DNA from: Multifurca ochricompacta
Taxonomy: Eukaryota > Basidiomycota > Agaricomycetes > Russulales > Russulaceae
Direction of reading: 5' to 3'
Length of the DNA: 64,000 nt
Assembly (NCBI GenBank): GCA_022496185.1
Contig: WTXG01000100.1
Coordinates: forward strand, 1 to 64,000
Shown here: piece by piece, positions 33,501 through 48,574 of the stretch
Position numbering within the stretch: the first letter of the stretch is position 1
Layout: each line of letters opens with the position of its first letter
Notes under the pieces: generated by a model
Told to the model about the DNA's origin: nothing
Database searches by the model: none
Seen by the model: only the letters and a program-made list of their open reading frames with translations
Made by a program: the position numbers and the translations under genes

Positions 33501-35492
33501 AAAGCTCTACGCAGAAGTGCGAGCGGATACCGAAGCGCTCATTGATAGTGCACTGCGCGTGCTGTACCCTGGCTCCCTCCCGCTCTCCTCCACACCCGCC
33601 TCAGGGCCGCTTACGCTTTTTGCGCACAACACGACTCCGTTCGCCCGGCAGGACATTGTGCGCGTGCCACTTGGCTTGGGGATCAGTGCGAGAGATGTTC
33701 TACAGACGACGAGCGACGGAAAGGAGGGCTACGTGGTCTTTGAGGGCGGCGCGGGCGGCGGACTTGTCGCTCCTGGAAATGCCAACTTCAAAGGCCTCAA
33801 TGGTGCGTTGCATCCCTCCCTCGTTACCGCTATTGCGTGGTATGACGCACCAACCCTGGGATGTTAATAACAGACGTCACGGTGGACAGCGCGGGTGACG
33901 ACCATTTCGTGTTGAAGAACAGAAATGTGCAACTTATTGTGTCCGGCGGGCGGATCAAGAGCCTGTTCGATGTGCAACTCAAGTGAGTTCTCTCTTTATC
34001 ATTCCAAGTTGGTCGCGGGTGAGATCACGCACGCACCGATTTAAAGGCGCGAGCTCATTCCGCAGGGCCAAACGGGCGGTATGGTCATCTATGAGGATCG
34101 CCCGAACTATTGGGATGCGTGGGGTGCGTCGCACGGCACGCGCACTTTGCATCGGGGCATGTGTTACTAATGGGTGGCCTTTGCGCGCGTTGTTCAGATG
34201 TCGAAATACACCACCTGGAGAAGCCACAGGAGCTCAAGTTTACTAACGTCAAAATCGTTGCAACTGGCCCCCTGCGTGCAGCTGTGGAGACAGAGATCAA
34301 GTACGGGAAAAGCTCAATCAAAGTCACGGTGAGTGCTGCATAGGACGTCCTTACTCGGGGGGATGTATCTGTCCGCTGACTCTCTATGCTAGATTTCTCT
34401 GGATGCCCTTGAGGGTGTGTCCCCCTTTTCCATCTCGCGTTCCTACGATTAGTGCTTATACATGAATATCTAGGCCCGCCGCCACACCCACTCAGCACAC
34501 TTCATTTTAGTGCTGAGGTTGATTGGCACGAACGCCACGAGTTTTTGAAGTGTAAGTAAGCTTGAAGCCGAACCAGGTTTCTGGCGCTCGCTTAACGTGC
34601 GTGTATATGTATTGACCAAATCGCAGTCAAGTTGCCCCTCGACATTCATAGTGACGTAGCGACGTACGAAACGCCATGGGGCCACGTCCAGCGCCCAACG
34701 CACAAGAACACGACATGGGACGCGGCTAAGTTCGAAGTATGTGGACACAAGTTTACGGATCTCAGCGAATATGGCTATGGCGTGGCCATACTCTCCGAAT
34801 CCAAGTACGGGTTCTCTTGCCAGGGCAATGTCCTGCAAATTTCGCTCCTGCGTGCAGCAACCGCCCCTGACGCTGAGCAAGACCAAGGTACATATCGACC
34901 GCCCTTAAGCTTTGGACAATTTTTTATTTACTTTGGTGACGTAATTATGCAGGCAAGCATGAATTTTCGTGGGGTGTTTTGCCACATCGCGGTCACTTCC
35001 TCCAGTCGTTTGTTCCCATCGCAGCTTATCTCTTCAATTCCCCATTGCATGGTGGGCCAGGCCTTCACTCAACCTGAATGCTGATGACTCTGACGCTGAC
35101 GGACAGTACGTTACATCCCCCACGGTGGGGCGGTGACCGCTGCCGTATCACGTGTACCGTTCCTACTGTTCGGCAGGGACAGCAGCGTGATTCTAGAGAC
35201 CTTCAAGCGTGGTGATCTCGACTCGGATACCAAGGATGGTCCCCGCACGATCGTGCTACGGCTCTACGAGGCCTATGGCGGACATGTATCGGTACACTTG
35301 CAAATTAATGTACCAGGCGTCGTCGCGGCATACGCGACGAACCTACTCGAAGATGACGTGGGTGCAGAGGTGCTCGCGCTGGAAAGGACCACAGGAGAGT
35401 GGGGCGAGCAGCCTGGAGAGTTGGCCATCCCGTTGACGTTCCGCGGTTTCGAGGTGAAGACGATCAAGCTCGTGCTCGAGAAGGAAGGGTGA
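30514..35492 (+). CDS. Alpha-mannosidase, GH38, vacuolar AMS1 type
   Basis: Many exons split by introns of about 50-90 bp; starts [13 protein letters not shown] and stops TGA at 35490. N-terminal part: [12 protein letters not shown] and [17 protein letters not shown]. The GH38 catalytic domain begins [15 protein letters not shown] (zinc-binding His and Asp; an intron splits the Trp codon), continues [16 protein letters not shown], and has the nucleophile in [17 protein letters not shown]. Downstream: [14 protein letters not shown], the middle region DVLPGSAM, and C-terminal beta-domain blocks ([41 protein letters not shown]). This enzyme trims oligosaccharides in the vacuole and in yeast is delivered by the Cvt/autophagy route. 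The first exon-exon junction (near 30822) does not close in frame with any clean acceptor, so a small indel or unusual splice is possible there. Confidence 0.85.
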
Positions 35493-36136
35493 GCGTTCTC
35501 GAAAGGTCCTTTTCTTTATTTTATTTTATTTTTTTATTTTTTATTTTTTTTCACGGGCTGGGCGGGTTAAAAAAACTGTGCCCCAACGGCTGCTTTTTTT
35601 CCCCTCCCTCCCTCCCTCATTTTTTGGATGGCCTTGGCGTACTGACGGGCACATCGAACTTTTTTTTTTCAATGTTCTAGGCGTTCCCAGGGACAGGGAC
35701 AGGGACATGGTAAGAAGGACAGCTGGGTTACAGTGGAGAGACCAGACGAGAGTGTATGAAAGGGAGAAGCTAAAGAAAATGAAAATGAAAACTGCTCATG
35801 ACGGAGTTGTGACGATCTTTGGGGGATTAGTTTGTTGTTATTTGTATTGTTGTACGATACCTTTGTCACCAGTGGTCACGTGTCTGCACTCAAAACGCCG
35901 GAGCTCGGAGTTCTCATGGACACATGGACACGGGACGCGGGGTTTCCGTAACTAAGTCAAAAAGTTCAACATGGACGGCGTGCGTTTTGTGATGATAAAA
36001 AGTAAGTGGGGATTAAATTTGGCGAGTCATATAATATATACTCCCCGCATTGTAGGTACTCGAAAAGAAAAACAAAAGTAGCCAACTACAAAAAAAAGTC
36101 TCTCCTACTACTCCCCCTCTCCCATATAAACACACT
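35493..36136. other. Intergenic, T-rich low-complexity tract
   Basis: Lies between the 3' ends of two convergent genes. 35510-35552 is almost pure T with scattered A. No gene is visible. Confidence 0.7.
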
Positions 36137-38276
<2,140 letters not shown>

Positions 38277-38832
38277 TGTGAAGTGGATGGGAAGGATAGA
38301 ATGGGTAGATGAGGAGAGAGTGGAAGGGGGAGAGTGGATGGGATGGGAAAGTGAGGGGATACGTTTTCGTTTCGACTTGTTTCCACCCGACTTGTCGCGT
38401 AATTTCTTTCCTTTCTATTCGGAATAACCCGAGTTGGCGTTTTTTTATTATTTTTTTGCATTTTGTGCATCATTTTTGTGCATTGGGGGAGTCGTCGTTG
38501 TTGACTTTAACGACCTTGAAACCTTGACCTTGACCATTGACCTTTGATTGAACAATTATTACAAATAGTACTTATTACTACTACTACTAGCAGAGGGAAC
38601 GGAGAGTTCTAGACTACACACAATTCTGGGGCAACAACGGAATATTCAGGGGCAGAGATTATACCCCAGCAAATGGACGGACTGCAGTGGGTCGCGCGGA
38701 AACTTCAGTAGTTTTGGCTCCGATTGTGAAACAACTCCAAGAAAATGTATATATATACAACAGCTAATGCGCCAAGTATTAAGAAAATGTCTATTGAGGA
38801 AGTCATCTTTTGGTCGCGGGAAAGATGCGAAG
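38277..38832. other. Intergenic
   Basis: Promoter side of the dehydrogenase gene; CT/GA-rich near 38300 on. Short ACT repeats near 38575. No gene seen. Confidence 0.6.
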
Positions 38833-40450
38833 TCACAAGGCGAAACTCCAAGCTAAAGCGACAGCGAGCACAATGACAGGAACGGCAGCCATAAGCACAG
38901 GACGGAAGATACGGCCCAAGTCACGATACAACCGTATCCAATCCCGCACAGCCGTAACAAAACTACAAGATATGGTATGTCGCCATTTGATCAGATCGAC
39001 GCAGTAAAAAAACTTATTACTCGCACGATTCGCGGGAACGTACCTGGTAGTGCGCCGGATGCGCTCGTCCATCATCTTGTATACACCGTTGCGAAGCGAC
39101 TCTTTCTCGAGGCGAATCACCGGTCCATCGTCTGGAAGTACCCACGGGCAGCCACTCGTCGCCGGATCCGGGTCCGTCGCCGTTAGGAAGATGGCGCCGG
39201 CGATGCGTGGAACGGCGTCAACGGGATACCGGCGAGAATCAACTTGATTGGGAGCCCGAGGATCGACGTATCTTTTTATTCAAATAGTAATCATAATATG
39301 ATAATAAAAATATATGGCGCGCAAGCCCAAGTCAGCGCACTGGGGAATTAAACGGACGCGGGGGCGAATGGGAGGAGGGAGGAGGGTGAGGGCACATACC
39401 CGCGAACCAGGGGTGAATGACAGCCAAGCGGATGTTTTCCTTCACGGCGGAGAAATACAGCGCACGCATCAGTCCCAAACGCCATGCTTTGAGGCTGTAT
39501 ACTGTGGTCCCTTATCAGTCCCATCCATGACGCTGTGGGTGTAGGCAGTGCAAGTGGAGGGAACATCATCATTGGCCTGGTTGCATGGCGCGAACCGCAG
39601 TGCAAAACATGTGCTACACACCGATTGAGCCAATCAAAACGATCGCCTTCCATGAGTCGGGAGCACGGTTACGTTTGACATAGTGCATCCCAAGGTGGAC
39701 GGCTGCAGAGTAAGCCAATCATTCAATTAAAAAGCCCGTGTGCAGCGTAAGCACATGACTTACTATAGAAGACACCTATCAGGTTGACTTCCAGAGTTGC
39801 CAGCTTGGGCGCAATGGGCTTGCCGTCCACCACGGTCAAGTGGCCACTGCCGACGCCGATTTCGACTTCGGCGATACCTGCGTTTGGAATCTAGAGATGA
39901 TGTCCGGGGCATTCAATAATTTGGTGAGGCAACGATAGAAAGGACACGTACCACGATGTCCACGGCGCCATAACGCTCAAATGCGAGGTCGAAAAGGGCG
40001 AGTTGATCGTCCCAGTTGACCACATTGCATTTGACGGACGCGGCTTCTCTGACGTGAGAAGTCAAAAGGGGGGATTGAATCCGAATGCTCGCCGCGGGAA
40101 AAAAATGAATTGAACCAAAACGTACCCCCCGTTCTTGATAATACCAGCGACCACCGCCTCTGCACCGGCAGCATCCAGGTCTCCAATGACCACTTTAGCA
40201 CTGGTGAAGGAGTTAAAAAATTCCTCGGACTTTTCAATAAATGTGCGCGACATACCCGTGCTTGGAGAAAGTCAAAGCCACCTCTTTTCCAATACCACTC
40301 GCACCTCCTGCATGACGTTTCCCATCCCTCATTAATGTCACAACAACTCTTAATAGTGTGGAGGTGTCACTTACCCGTAAGCACGACAACCTTTCCTTTT
40401 GCACGCTCGGCATATACGAACAGTTCATCATCAGTGATAACGGTGGTCAT
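38833..40450 (-). CDS. Short-chain dehydrogenase/reductase with C-terminal membrane anchor
   Basis: ATG at 40450 (MTTVITDDELFVYAERAKGK). The Rossmann start is TGGASGIGKEVALTFSKHG, followed by AKVVIGDLDAAGAEAVV, KCNVVNWDDQ, an NAG motif in PNAGIAEVEIG, and VNLIGVFYT. The C-terminus is a hydrophobic anchor (RPVLMAAVPVIVLAVALAWS), suggesting an ER or outer-mitochondrial tail-anchored enzyme. Oddity: in the exon holding the catalytic YxxxK, the sequence around 39471-39490 only gives the expected SKHGV-GLMRALYFSAVK if one G is added in the GGG run, so there is a 1-nt frameshift or an assembly error. It resembles NAD-dependent 15-hydroxyprostaglandin dehydrogenase-like SDRs; substrate unknown. Multiple short introns. 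Confidence 0.75.
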
Positions 40451-41428
40451 GGCAGGAGTGGAAACGAGAGGGGTGGTTCAAATGGTCCACCTACGTGGTC
40501 CCTTATGTTAATAACGAGTGCACGTGTGCGGTTGTGGTTGGAAAGACGCTGGGAGGCGATTTAGCACTGAGAAGGGCGCTGGCGGCGAACGCCGACCATG
40601 AGCATCCAACCAACAGCGTCCCCGGCAGAGTAGGAATAGAAGAGCGATAGACCGGCAGAATCAGATTCTGGTACCCGTCACGGGGCCAGAGGCCGGGGGC
40701 CAAAAGTTTATACCGAATCACAAGATCAAGATTTTAAGTCACGACTATGATGGCCCGTTGGTTTTGATGAAACTGCGTCATGCGATGAAACACAATGAAC
40801 AATGAACGCAACGGCAAGCGAAGTCGTCTGCGTCTGGGTCAAGCTTAACTCAGCCCGCCTCCGCTCCCGGCTCCCGTCCCTGGGAGGTCATGTCACGGTC
40901 ACGGCCCACTCAGAGTGCTTGAACCTACTCACCTGTTCCCGCAATAACCATCGTTCTGTGATTTCCCTCCTCTAAAGCTTCCCGTGTGTCCCTTAAAGCA
41001 TTCTGGGCGACTCTAAACGTGTTCGTGTTTATAAAGGCCTCGCGTCCGTATTTAGTCTTAGCCTTGTCCGTGTAACTCTTCCTCCCTTGCTGTCTACATC
41101 TTCGGGGCGGCACTCGTACATTCATCATTCAAGAGTACATTCTAACTATGAGTGATAGTATATTCCTTCTAAATCTAACTTTACTTTGAGAAAATATCCA
41201 GTGGGTGAGTAGACCGTGGGGCTGGCTAACATCCTGGCATCGATGACTCCTGGGATAGATAGGTCATACCAGACCAGATGATAAAATGCTATCAACCATG
41301 CTGCGCGTCTATCTTTCCATATTCAGCGAAAAACGCATCTGGACCTGAGGCGGTGCACGGGAAAACCTTTCTCTGACGACCCTGATATCACCCATTGTGT
41401 CTCGTACTGGCTCCCCACTACGAGCCTT
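40451..41428. other. Intergenic
   Basis: Separates the SDR start from the receptor gene start. Only short unsupported reading frames. Confidence 0.6.
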
Positions 41429-44400
41429 ATGTCTCAAAGGCCACCTACGACCGCTTCCTGCTCAATTTTTCGGTCCATTTTCGATGCCGCTTTGAAAACA
41501 TATAAGAACCGGACTGGGAAAGACATCACTGAGCACCCTCTATCGGCTAGACTTCAAGCATGCAACTCTCCCGATAGTATTCTAGCCATTCTTCAAGAAC
41601 AAACACACGAGTTAGACCAGTATCGGAGTAACAATGAGCGGCTGACAAAGTGGTTAAATCCCACCGTAAATGTTCTCTATGCGTTTTCAGCGACACTCGG
41701 TGAAGGCGTTGGCTTGGTAACTCACGTGACATTGGCCTTTCCACGACCTAAAAGTATGATTATACAGGTGTTTTCTCCTGCAAAAGTCATATTTGCTGGT
41801 GTTGGAATCCTCCTCTTAGTAAGTTTACTTCCCCACCTCTTTGAGTGAGCCACTGTGACAACAAAGTCTATTAGGTGGCAAAGGATGTTGGCGCGAGCCA
41901 AGACACGCTTGTTGAGCTCTTTGACCGGATTGGGAATTTTTTCAAACGGCTCGAGGCCTATGTTGAAGTCCCACCAACGGACGCAATGACGGAGATGATC
42001 GTGAAGATCATGGTTGAGGTACTCTGTATACTGACCATCGCGACAAGGGAGATTAAGCAAGGGCAGACCAGTGTGTTGCTATTCTGGAGAATATATATGG
42101 CCTCTAATTCACATTAATTTAGGGAAATACTTCAAAAAGTTGATGGGAAAGACCGATCTTGAGGATGCGCTACATATATTAGACAAGCTGACACAAGAGG
42201 AGGCTCGAATAGCAACTGCGCAAGCTTTGAGGGTCACTCATAGCGTCGACCGAAAAGTGGAGGGTGTTGACGGCAAAGTAAAGAACGTTGACGATAGGGT
42301 GAAGAATGTTGACCACAAAGTTAATCAAGTCATCGAGGGTGAGCAGACACCTATAATTGGTCACCGATGCTAGCCTTAAGCATCCTATGTGGTCAGAGGG
42401 AAAAGCAACGAGAGTAACAGTTCAGCAAATCGCGAATGACCTAGGCGATCTGAATCGTTCGTGGTTTCACAATAAAATTACCGTCGGCTAAATAGGTTTG
42501 AGTCCTCCTCACGTTTGTGCAGGAAATCAACTTCGAGAGAAACTTCGCAACTGGCTTCCCCCCCCGGATCCGTCTGTCAATTACAACATTGCACGTAGCG
42601 CTCACCATAAGGGAACCGCCAGGTGGTTCGTTCAAGGCGAGACTTTCTTGGATTGGAAGACTTCAGGCTCTCTGTTATGGATTCATGGAAAACGTATATT
42701 TCCTCTTTCTGCAACGCTTCGATTAATACTGATGGCCTTCCGACGATGTAGCGGGCTCGGGAAAGAGTATCCTCAGGTAGTCTTCCCCAAACAGGTCTGT
42801 CTGTGGGAAGTTATATATTGACTATCGGCCAGCTCCGCAATCATCCAGGATGTCGAAGCAATCTCCAATGCCGGGTCAGCCTTCATGGCCTATTTCTATT
42901 TCGACTTCAAGGACACCGGAAAGCAGGACCCTCGTTCTATGTTATCTTCACTCCTTATCCAACTCTCCGATCAGTCCGATCTCCTTTTCGACATTCTTTT
43001 TTCCTTGTTCTCGGGACATCGTCGTGGAACGCAACAGCCTACAAATGAAGCACTGACGCAATGCCTCAAAGACATGCTCATAATTCCAGGACATTCTCCA
43101 ATCTATCTTATTGTGGATGCACTTGACGAATGTCCTAATGCATCTGGCATGCCGTCATCCCGCGAAAAGGCCTAGAGATATTGGAGGAATTGGTCCAATC
43201 GGACCTCCCAAATTTACGTCTGTGCGTAACAAGTCGTCCAGAAATCGATATCCGAAATTCTCTTGAACCTCTCGCATCTCACCGAATGTCGCTCCATGAC
43301 GAAAGTGGACAAAAGAAGGACATTATTGACTATGTGAGGTCTGTTGTTTATTCGGACAAAAAGATGCGGAGATGGCGGGATGAAGATAAGAAGGTGGTCA
43401 TCGAAACACTCTCGGAAAAAGCTGATGGAATGTAAGCGCATCTTTATAAGCTCGTACAAGCCCTCATTGTTTCACACAGGTTTCGATGGGTTTTTTGCCA
43501 ACTAGAAACCCTCCGACACTGCCTTCCGCCAAGTGTCCGGCGTATTCTTGAGGAATTACCGGAAAGCCTGGACGAGACATATGAACGGGTCCTTCGAGAA
43601 ATCAACAAGGCAAACCGAGATCACGCACATCGTCTGTTGCAATGTCTCACTGTTGCTGTTCGACCGCTTTACGCTCGGGAACTTGCGGAAGTGCTTGCAT
43701 TGACTTCACCGCAGAAGGGGTCCCGAAGGTCAACGTTGACTGGCGTTGGGAAGATCAAGAAGAGGCGGTACTCTCGGCATGCTCGAGTTTGGTCGCCGTT
43801 GTTGATGATTATGGTTCTCGAGTAATTCAATTCTCGCACTTCTCCGTGAAGGAGTTCCTAACCTCGGATCGGCTGGCGGCGTCAAAAGGAGACATCTCGC
43901 GTTATCACATTCCTCTCCGGTCTGCGCATGCTATCCTTGCGCAAGCTTGTCTTGGTGTCCTACTCTCATTAGATTCCCAGGCAGACGAAAAGAGTATTTG
44001 GGGAATCCCTTTGGGTCGCTACGCCATTGAACACTGGGTCAAGCACGCCGAGTTCGAGGACGTGCTATCACAGATCAAAAATGGGATCGACTTTTTCTTC
44101 GACGGAAACAAACCACACCTTCTGGCATGTCTTCAGGTTCACGAAGCAAAAAGGGGCTTGGCAATGAGTTCGTACGACGTGCTCCCGATGCAACCCGGAG
44201 CGGTCCCCTTGTTTTACGCGGTTGAAATTGGATTTCGTGGCTTAGTTGAATATCTGGTCAGCAACGATTTGCAGCATATAAATGCCAAAGGCGGAGAATT
44301 CGGGGCCCGCTGCTGGCAGCATTTTTCTATCGTCGCTTTAAAGTTGCATGGTCTCTAATCAAGCATGGCGCAGATGTGAATATCCAGGGCCGATGGGGGC

Positions 44401-44744
44401 AGACAGCGCTCATTCATGCGTCATTATACGATGACCCCAACATTGTGCAGCGTCTTCTCGACCTTGGTGCGGACGTGAACGCCAAGGATGATGAACATGC
44501 GACTGCCCTGCACCGGGTAGCATACAACGGACGCCTTCTCGTTCTTCGAAAGCTTCTGAAACACAAAGCAGATGTCAATTGCCAAGATAACCAAGGTCGG
44601 ACACCTTTGCATATAGCAATAGAAGGCGGACATTGTGAGGTCATAAGGCTATTACTGGAGCATGGCGCAAACACACGTGTACGCGACATTAACGGCAAGA
44701 CTCCATCTCAATTGCGCGGAAGAGACGAAAGCGGGAGATTATAA
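41429..44744 (+). pseudogene. Goodbye-NACHT-ankyrin STAND receptor, copy 1 (frameshifted)
   Basis: Starts at ATG 41429. Goodbye domain: FRSIFDAALKTYKNRTGKDI, then VFSPAKVIFAGVGILLL and AKDVGASQDTLVELFDRIGN. Then a coiled linker of four VDxKVxx heptads (42245-42328). NACHT: GNQLREKLRNWL, a P-loop GKPGSGKSIL whose codons are divided by an intron just after GK, MAYFYFDFKD, Walker B YLIVDALDECPNASG, then LCVTSRPEIDIR. A helical region (LPPSVRRILEELPESLDETYERVL, FSHFSVKEFLTS) leads to about three ankyrin repeats (GQTALIHASLYDDPNIVQRL, TPLHIAIEGGHCEVIRLLLE). Such proteins sense nonself and trigger cell death. Apparent 1-nt deletions near 43171 (KA-stop), 43698 and about 44330 break the frame. They may be decay or assembly error. 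Confidence 0.8.
42245..42328 (+). repeat. 21-bp coding repeat: four VDxKVxx heptads
   Basis: Four consecutive 21-nt units encode VDRKVEG, VDGKVKN, VDDRVKN and VDHKVNQ, a perfect heptad linker between the Goodbye and NACHT domains. Copy 2 has about three units at the same place. Confidence 0.85.
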
Positions 44745-45244
44745 GATTGCTAGGTGAGTACGGCCCAAATGAGTACAAGGCGTGGGTTACTCCGTGGTTC
44801 GCCTCAAAATGAAGGGTCCCACAAATTCATGTTGAAGAACGTTCAGTTGTTGTATTTTTACTTTTATTTTACAAAAAAAATTGCCTGGATATAAATATGC
44901 CCCGTCCTGTGGATAAGGGAAACTTAGGTAACTCTACAGCCAACAAGTTTCGTAGCATTTACGAACGTTATTGGGGTGCAATAAGAAGTTACCACTTTTC
45001 CACACGGTTACATATCTGCAATGACGGTTGTCCAAGATAATGATGTTCACATATTTATAGCTCAAACTCGAGGAGCTAGTAGAGCAAGGTCTGCAGGGAG
45101 CGACAGGGGTAAACATCGTGAAATTATCGGTCGTGAGTTTGGCAGGGTTATAGTCGGGCATGTAGAGTACTTAAGATACAAAAATGCCATAGCATACATA
45201 TATAATAAATTTCGGAATAGTTCCGTGGGTACAACAGCTCGTGT
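44745..45244. other. Intergenic between two convergent receptor genes
   Basis: AT-rich; no reading frame I can support. It lies between the ankyrin ends of copy 1 and copy 2. Confidence 0.6.
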
Positions 45245-48200
45245 TCACTGGGCACCGTATTCGGACAGCAAGGCTATGGTTTCTTCACTACGTTTATTCG
45301 ATTCAACTTGCAACGCAGTCCTGCCTTTCGTCAGCGCATGCGCATTGGCGCCATTCTCCAGTAAAATCGCATGACTTCCAGATACCCTTTTCTGATGCTC
45401 GGTGCAACGGAGTCGGCCATCGTTATCCGGTGCATCGACCTCTGCGCCATGCCGAATAAGCATCTGAACGGCGCGGAGCTGTCCCGGTTCGCCGCCATGT
45501 AAAGGGAGTCCAGTTGTCCACTTCCCGGCGTTCACGTCCGCACCGAGGTCGAGTAGCCGCTGCCAACATCAAATGATTCCGAGAAGACGCGCGATGAGTG
45601 GAGTATGGCCCCATCTCCCTCGCATATTCACATCTGCGCCATGATCCAGGAGTAAAAATGAAACCGGGACGTGACTTTGGATAGTGTTGCATGCAACGGA
45701 GACCCGTAGTAGCCACCCTTGGCATTGACATCCTGTGGACGCTTGCTGGCGAGATATTCTGTGAGGTCATGAAGCCTAGACATGCAGCATAGTATAGAGG
45801 AGTCGCATCAGGTTGAACGGGTGTATCCCCGCGTGGACTGCGAGGTGTCTACATGTGCACCCAGACCCATGCTGCGAAATGTGGTTTCTCCTCGTCAAAA
45901 AGACACTGACTCCATCCTTCACCTTCGACATCACATTCTCGAATAAGCATGCGTCACCCAGTGTTCAGCAGCATATCACCAAGCGGAAACTCTCATCCTT
46001 TTTCGTCGATTTTATCGTCCAATCCAAGTAGAACCCTAGACAAGCTTGCGCAATGATAGCATGTGCATCCTCCAGGTGAATCCATACCACGACACATCTT
46101 CACTTGATCTCGACAGCCGCTTCGATGTCAGGAACTCCTTCACCGAGAAGTGCGAAAACTGCACCACCCGAGAACCTCCCTCTCCTACGATCCCCACCAA
46201 ACTCGAGCATGCAGACAGCACAGCTTCTTCCTGATCTTGCCACCGCCAGTCCGAGTTTAATTTTGGGATCCCTCCCATGTTGAAATCAACAGCAAGCACC
46301 TCAGCGAGTTCCTCCACACGGAGCGGTCGAACTGCCACAGTGAGGCATTGCAGCAGGCGATGAGCGTGCTGTCGGTTCGCCTTGTTAATTTCCCTGAGTA
46401 CCCGTTCGTATGTCTCGTCCAGACTTTCAGGCAACTCCTCCAGGATACTCCGCACACTTGGTGGGAAGCAGTGCCGTAGCACTTCGAGCTGGCAGAACAC
46501 CCATCGAAACCTGTTCTCCAACGTAAGAACGTGTCATACAGGTGGATGCAGTGCTCGTCCTTACATTCCGTCCGCCTTTTCGGACAACTTTTCGATCACC
46601 AGAACCTTGTCCTCCTCCCGCCATCTCCGCATCCTTTTATCCAAGTGAACAACAGAGCTGACATAGTCCACAATATCCTTCTTCTGTCCACTTTCGTTAT
46701 GAAGCGATACGGGGTGGGGCGATAACGGTTCAAGGGTAGATCGAATGTCGATCTCCGGCCGACTGGTAACGCATATGCGCAGATTCGGGAAGTCAAGCCC
46801 AACAAGATGATTCACAAACTCGAGCACCTCTTCGCGGGGAGATGGCATCCCAGAAGTGTTCGGACATTCGTCAAGCGCATCGATGATAATATAACTTGGT
46901 TCTTGACCTGAAAGGGAAAGCATTTCTTTCAAGGATTCTGTTAAAACGACATCACTAGGCTTCTGTGCGCCAAAGTCGTGTGCCAAATAAAGACGGGAGA
47001 GTATGTCGCAACGAGGAATGGACCGAGTAGAAAGCTGAATAAGAAGAGATGGGAGCAAATTGCGGAGATTTTGCTTATTGAGATCCCTAAAGTCGAAATA
47101 GAAATATCCCATAGATGCTGTTTCAGCGACTTGCAGGGCCATGATGTCCTGGATGATGGCAGAGCTGTAAAATATAAATAATATCAGCACAGGTAGTGGT
47201 GATGGGATGATGGGAAAGAACGAACCAGAGAATACTCTTCCCGGAACCTGCTACAAGAACGATTAACCCCTGGCGCGTGATATATCTCGAGTCACGACCT
47301 ACGTTTCCCATGAATCCACAACAACGAACCAGTCGACTTCCATTCATTAAAAATGCTCCCTTCGAAGAACCATCCAGCCGTCCCTCGTGGTGAGCATTAC
47401 GCGCAATGTTGTGGTTTGTGGACGGATCAGCCGGTGAGAGCCATGTCCGTAGCTTCTCTCGCAGCTCGTTTCCTACCACCGTGAAAGGTTTTTTCAACTT
47501 CCACAACAATCGAATGTTCACAATAGAGGATTGGGATTACGAACGATTTTGATCCTCTAGTTCATTCACCATTTGTTGAACTGCTGTTCTAGTCTCCTTT
47601 CCATCTAGTGGTATAACGTTTCAGAATACCAGCACTGGCGACGACTTGTTCGGCCTGTACGCACCATCAATAATTATCTTCACCTTATCATCAACTTCCT
47701 TCACTCTCACGTCGACACCAGTCACTATCTCCTCGACCTCATGGGTAACCTTGAACACTTCGGCAGTCGCCATCCGAACTTCTTCTTGTATCAGCCTGTC
47801 CAAGTTTTGCAGCGCATCCTCAATATCCGTCCTCCCGGCTAATTTCTTCAAGTATTTTTCTAAAACGAATGGTAAGCCACGAACGACATCTATACGGGAG
47901 CAAACACACTCGTTCGCCCTTGCTTGACTTCCTTTGTTGCAAGGGCAAGGATCGAAAGTACCTCGACGACTATCTTCACAATTACTTCTGTCATCGCCGC
48001 TGTTGGCGGAACCTGAGAGTAAGCCTCGACGCGTTTGAAAAAGTTTTCGATCCTCTCGAAAATTTCGATGAGTGCGTCTTGACTAGCACCAACATCCTTA
48101 GCTGCCTGGAAGATCTCCTTGAGCTTGTATCCCCACGCGGAGTAACAGGAACAACGGAAATCACGTACTAAGAGGAGGATGCCAATGCCAGCAAAGACCA

Positions 48201-48574
48201 CTTTCGCGGGGGAGAATACCTAATACTGAATATGAGGACAGTGGCATCTAAATGGTTGACCTGGATAGATTCACCAGACCGACGCCTTCACTGAGGGTAG
48301 CAGATAACGCATAGAGCACGTTCACGGTCGGATATAGCCACTTTGTCAACCTTTCATCACGAGCACGGGATTGATCAACTTGTTGTGCTTGTTCTTGAAG
48401 GACAGATATAATGTCATTGGGAGAGTTGCAGGATTGAATGTGTGTAGCAAGAGGATGTGTGATGATGTCTTTTCCTGTTTGCCTCTTGTAGGCCTTGAAT
48501 GCAGCAAGGAAGATCGCCTGAAAGTTGGAAGACGAAGAGGTAGTGGTAGTATTGGCTGTCGGGATTGGGGACAT
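45245..48574 (-). pseudogene. Goodbye-NACHT-ankyrin STAND receptor, copy 2 (frameshifted)
   Basis: ATG at 48574 (MSPIPTANTTTTSSSSNFQ). Goodbye domain, then VFSPAKVVFAGIGILLLV, AAKDVGASQDALIEIFERI, heptad linker (about 47675-47740), GNELREKLRTWLSPADPSTN, P-loop GKPGSGKSIL split by an intron, MGYFYFDFRDLNKQ, Walker B YIIIDALDECPNTSG, ICVTSRPEIDIRSTLEP, FRWVFCQLEVLRHC, FSHFSVKEFLTSKRL, then degenerate ankyrin repeats to the stop at 45245. A 1-nt deletion near 47382 (copy 3 keeps the base) shifts the exon before the P-loop. Another shift near 46070 breaks the sequence after SWY, and the ankyrin part 45245-46030 needs several frame changes. Non-functional as read. It is divergent from the Crinkler copy B. 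Confidence 0.8.

Noticed and set aside
35510..35552. T-rich run as a defined terminator
   Set aside because: Low-complexity DNA beyond a stop codon; no specific termination signal can be shown in a fungal pol II gene.
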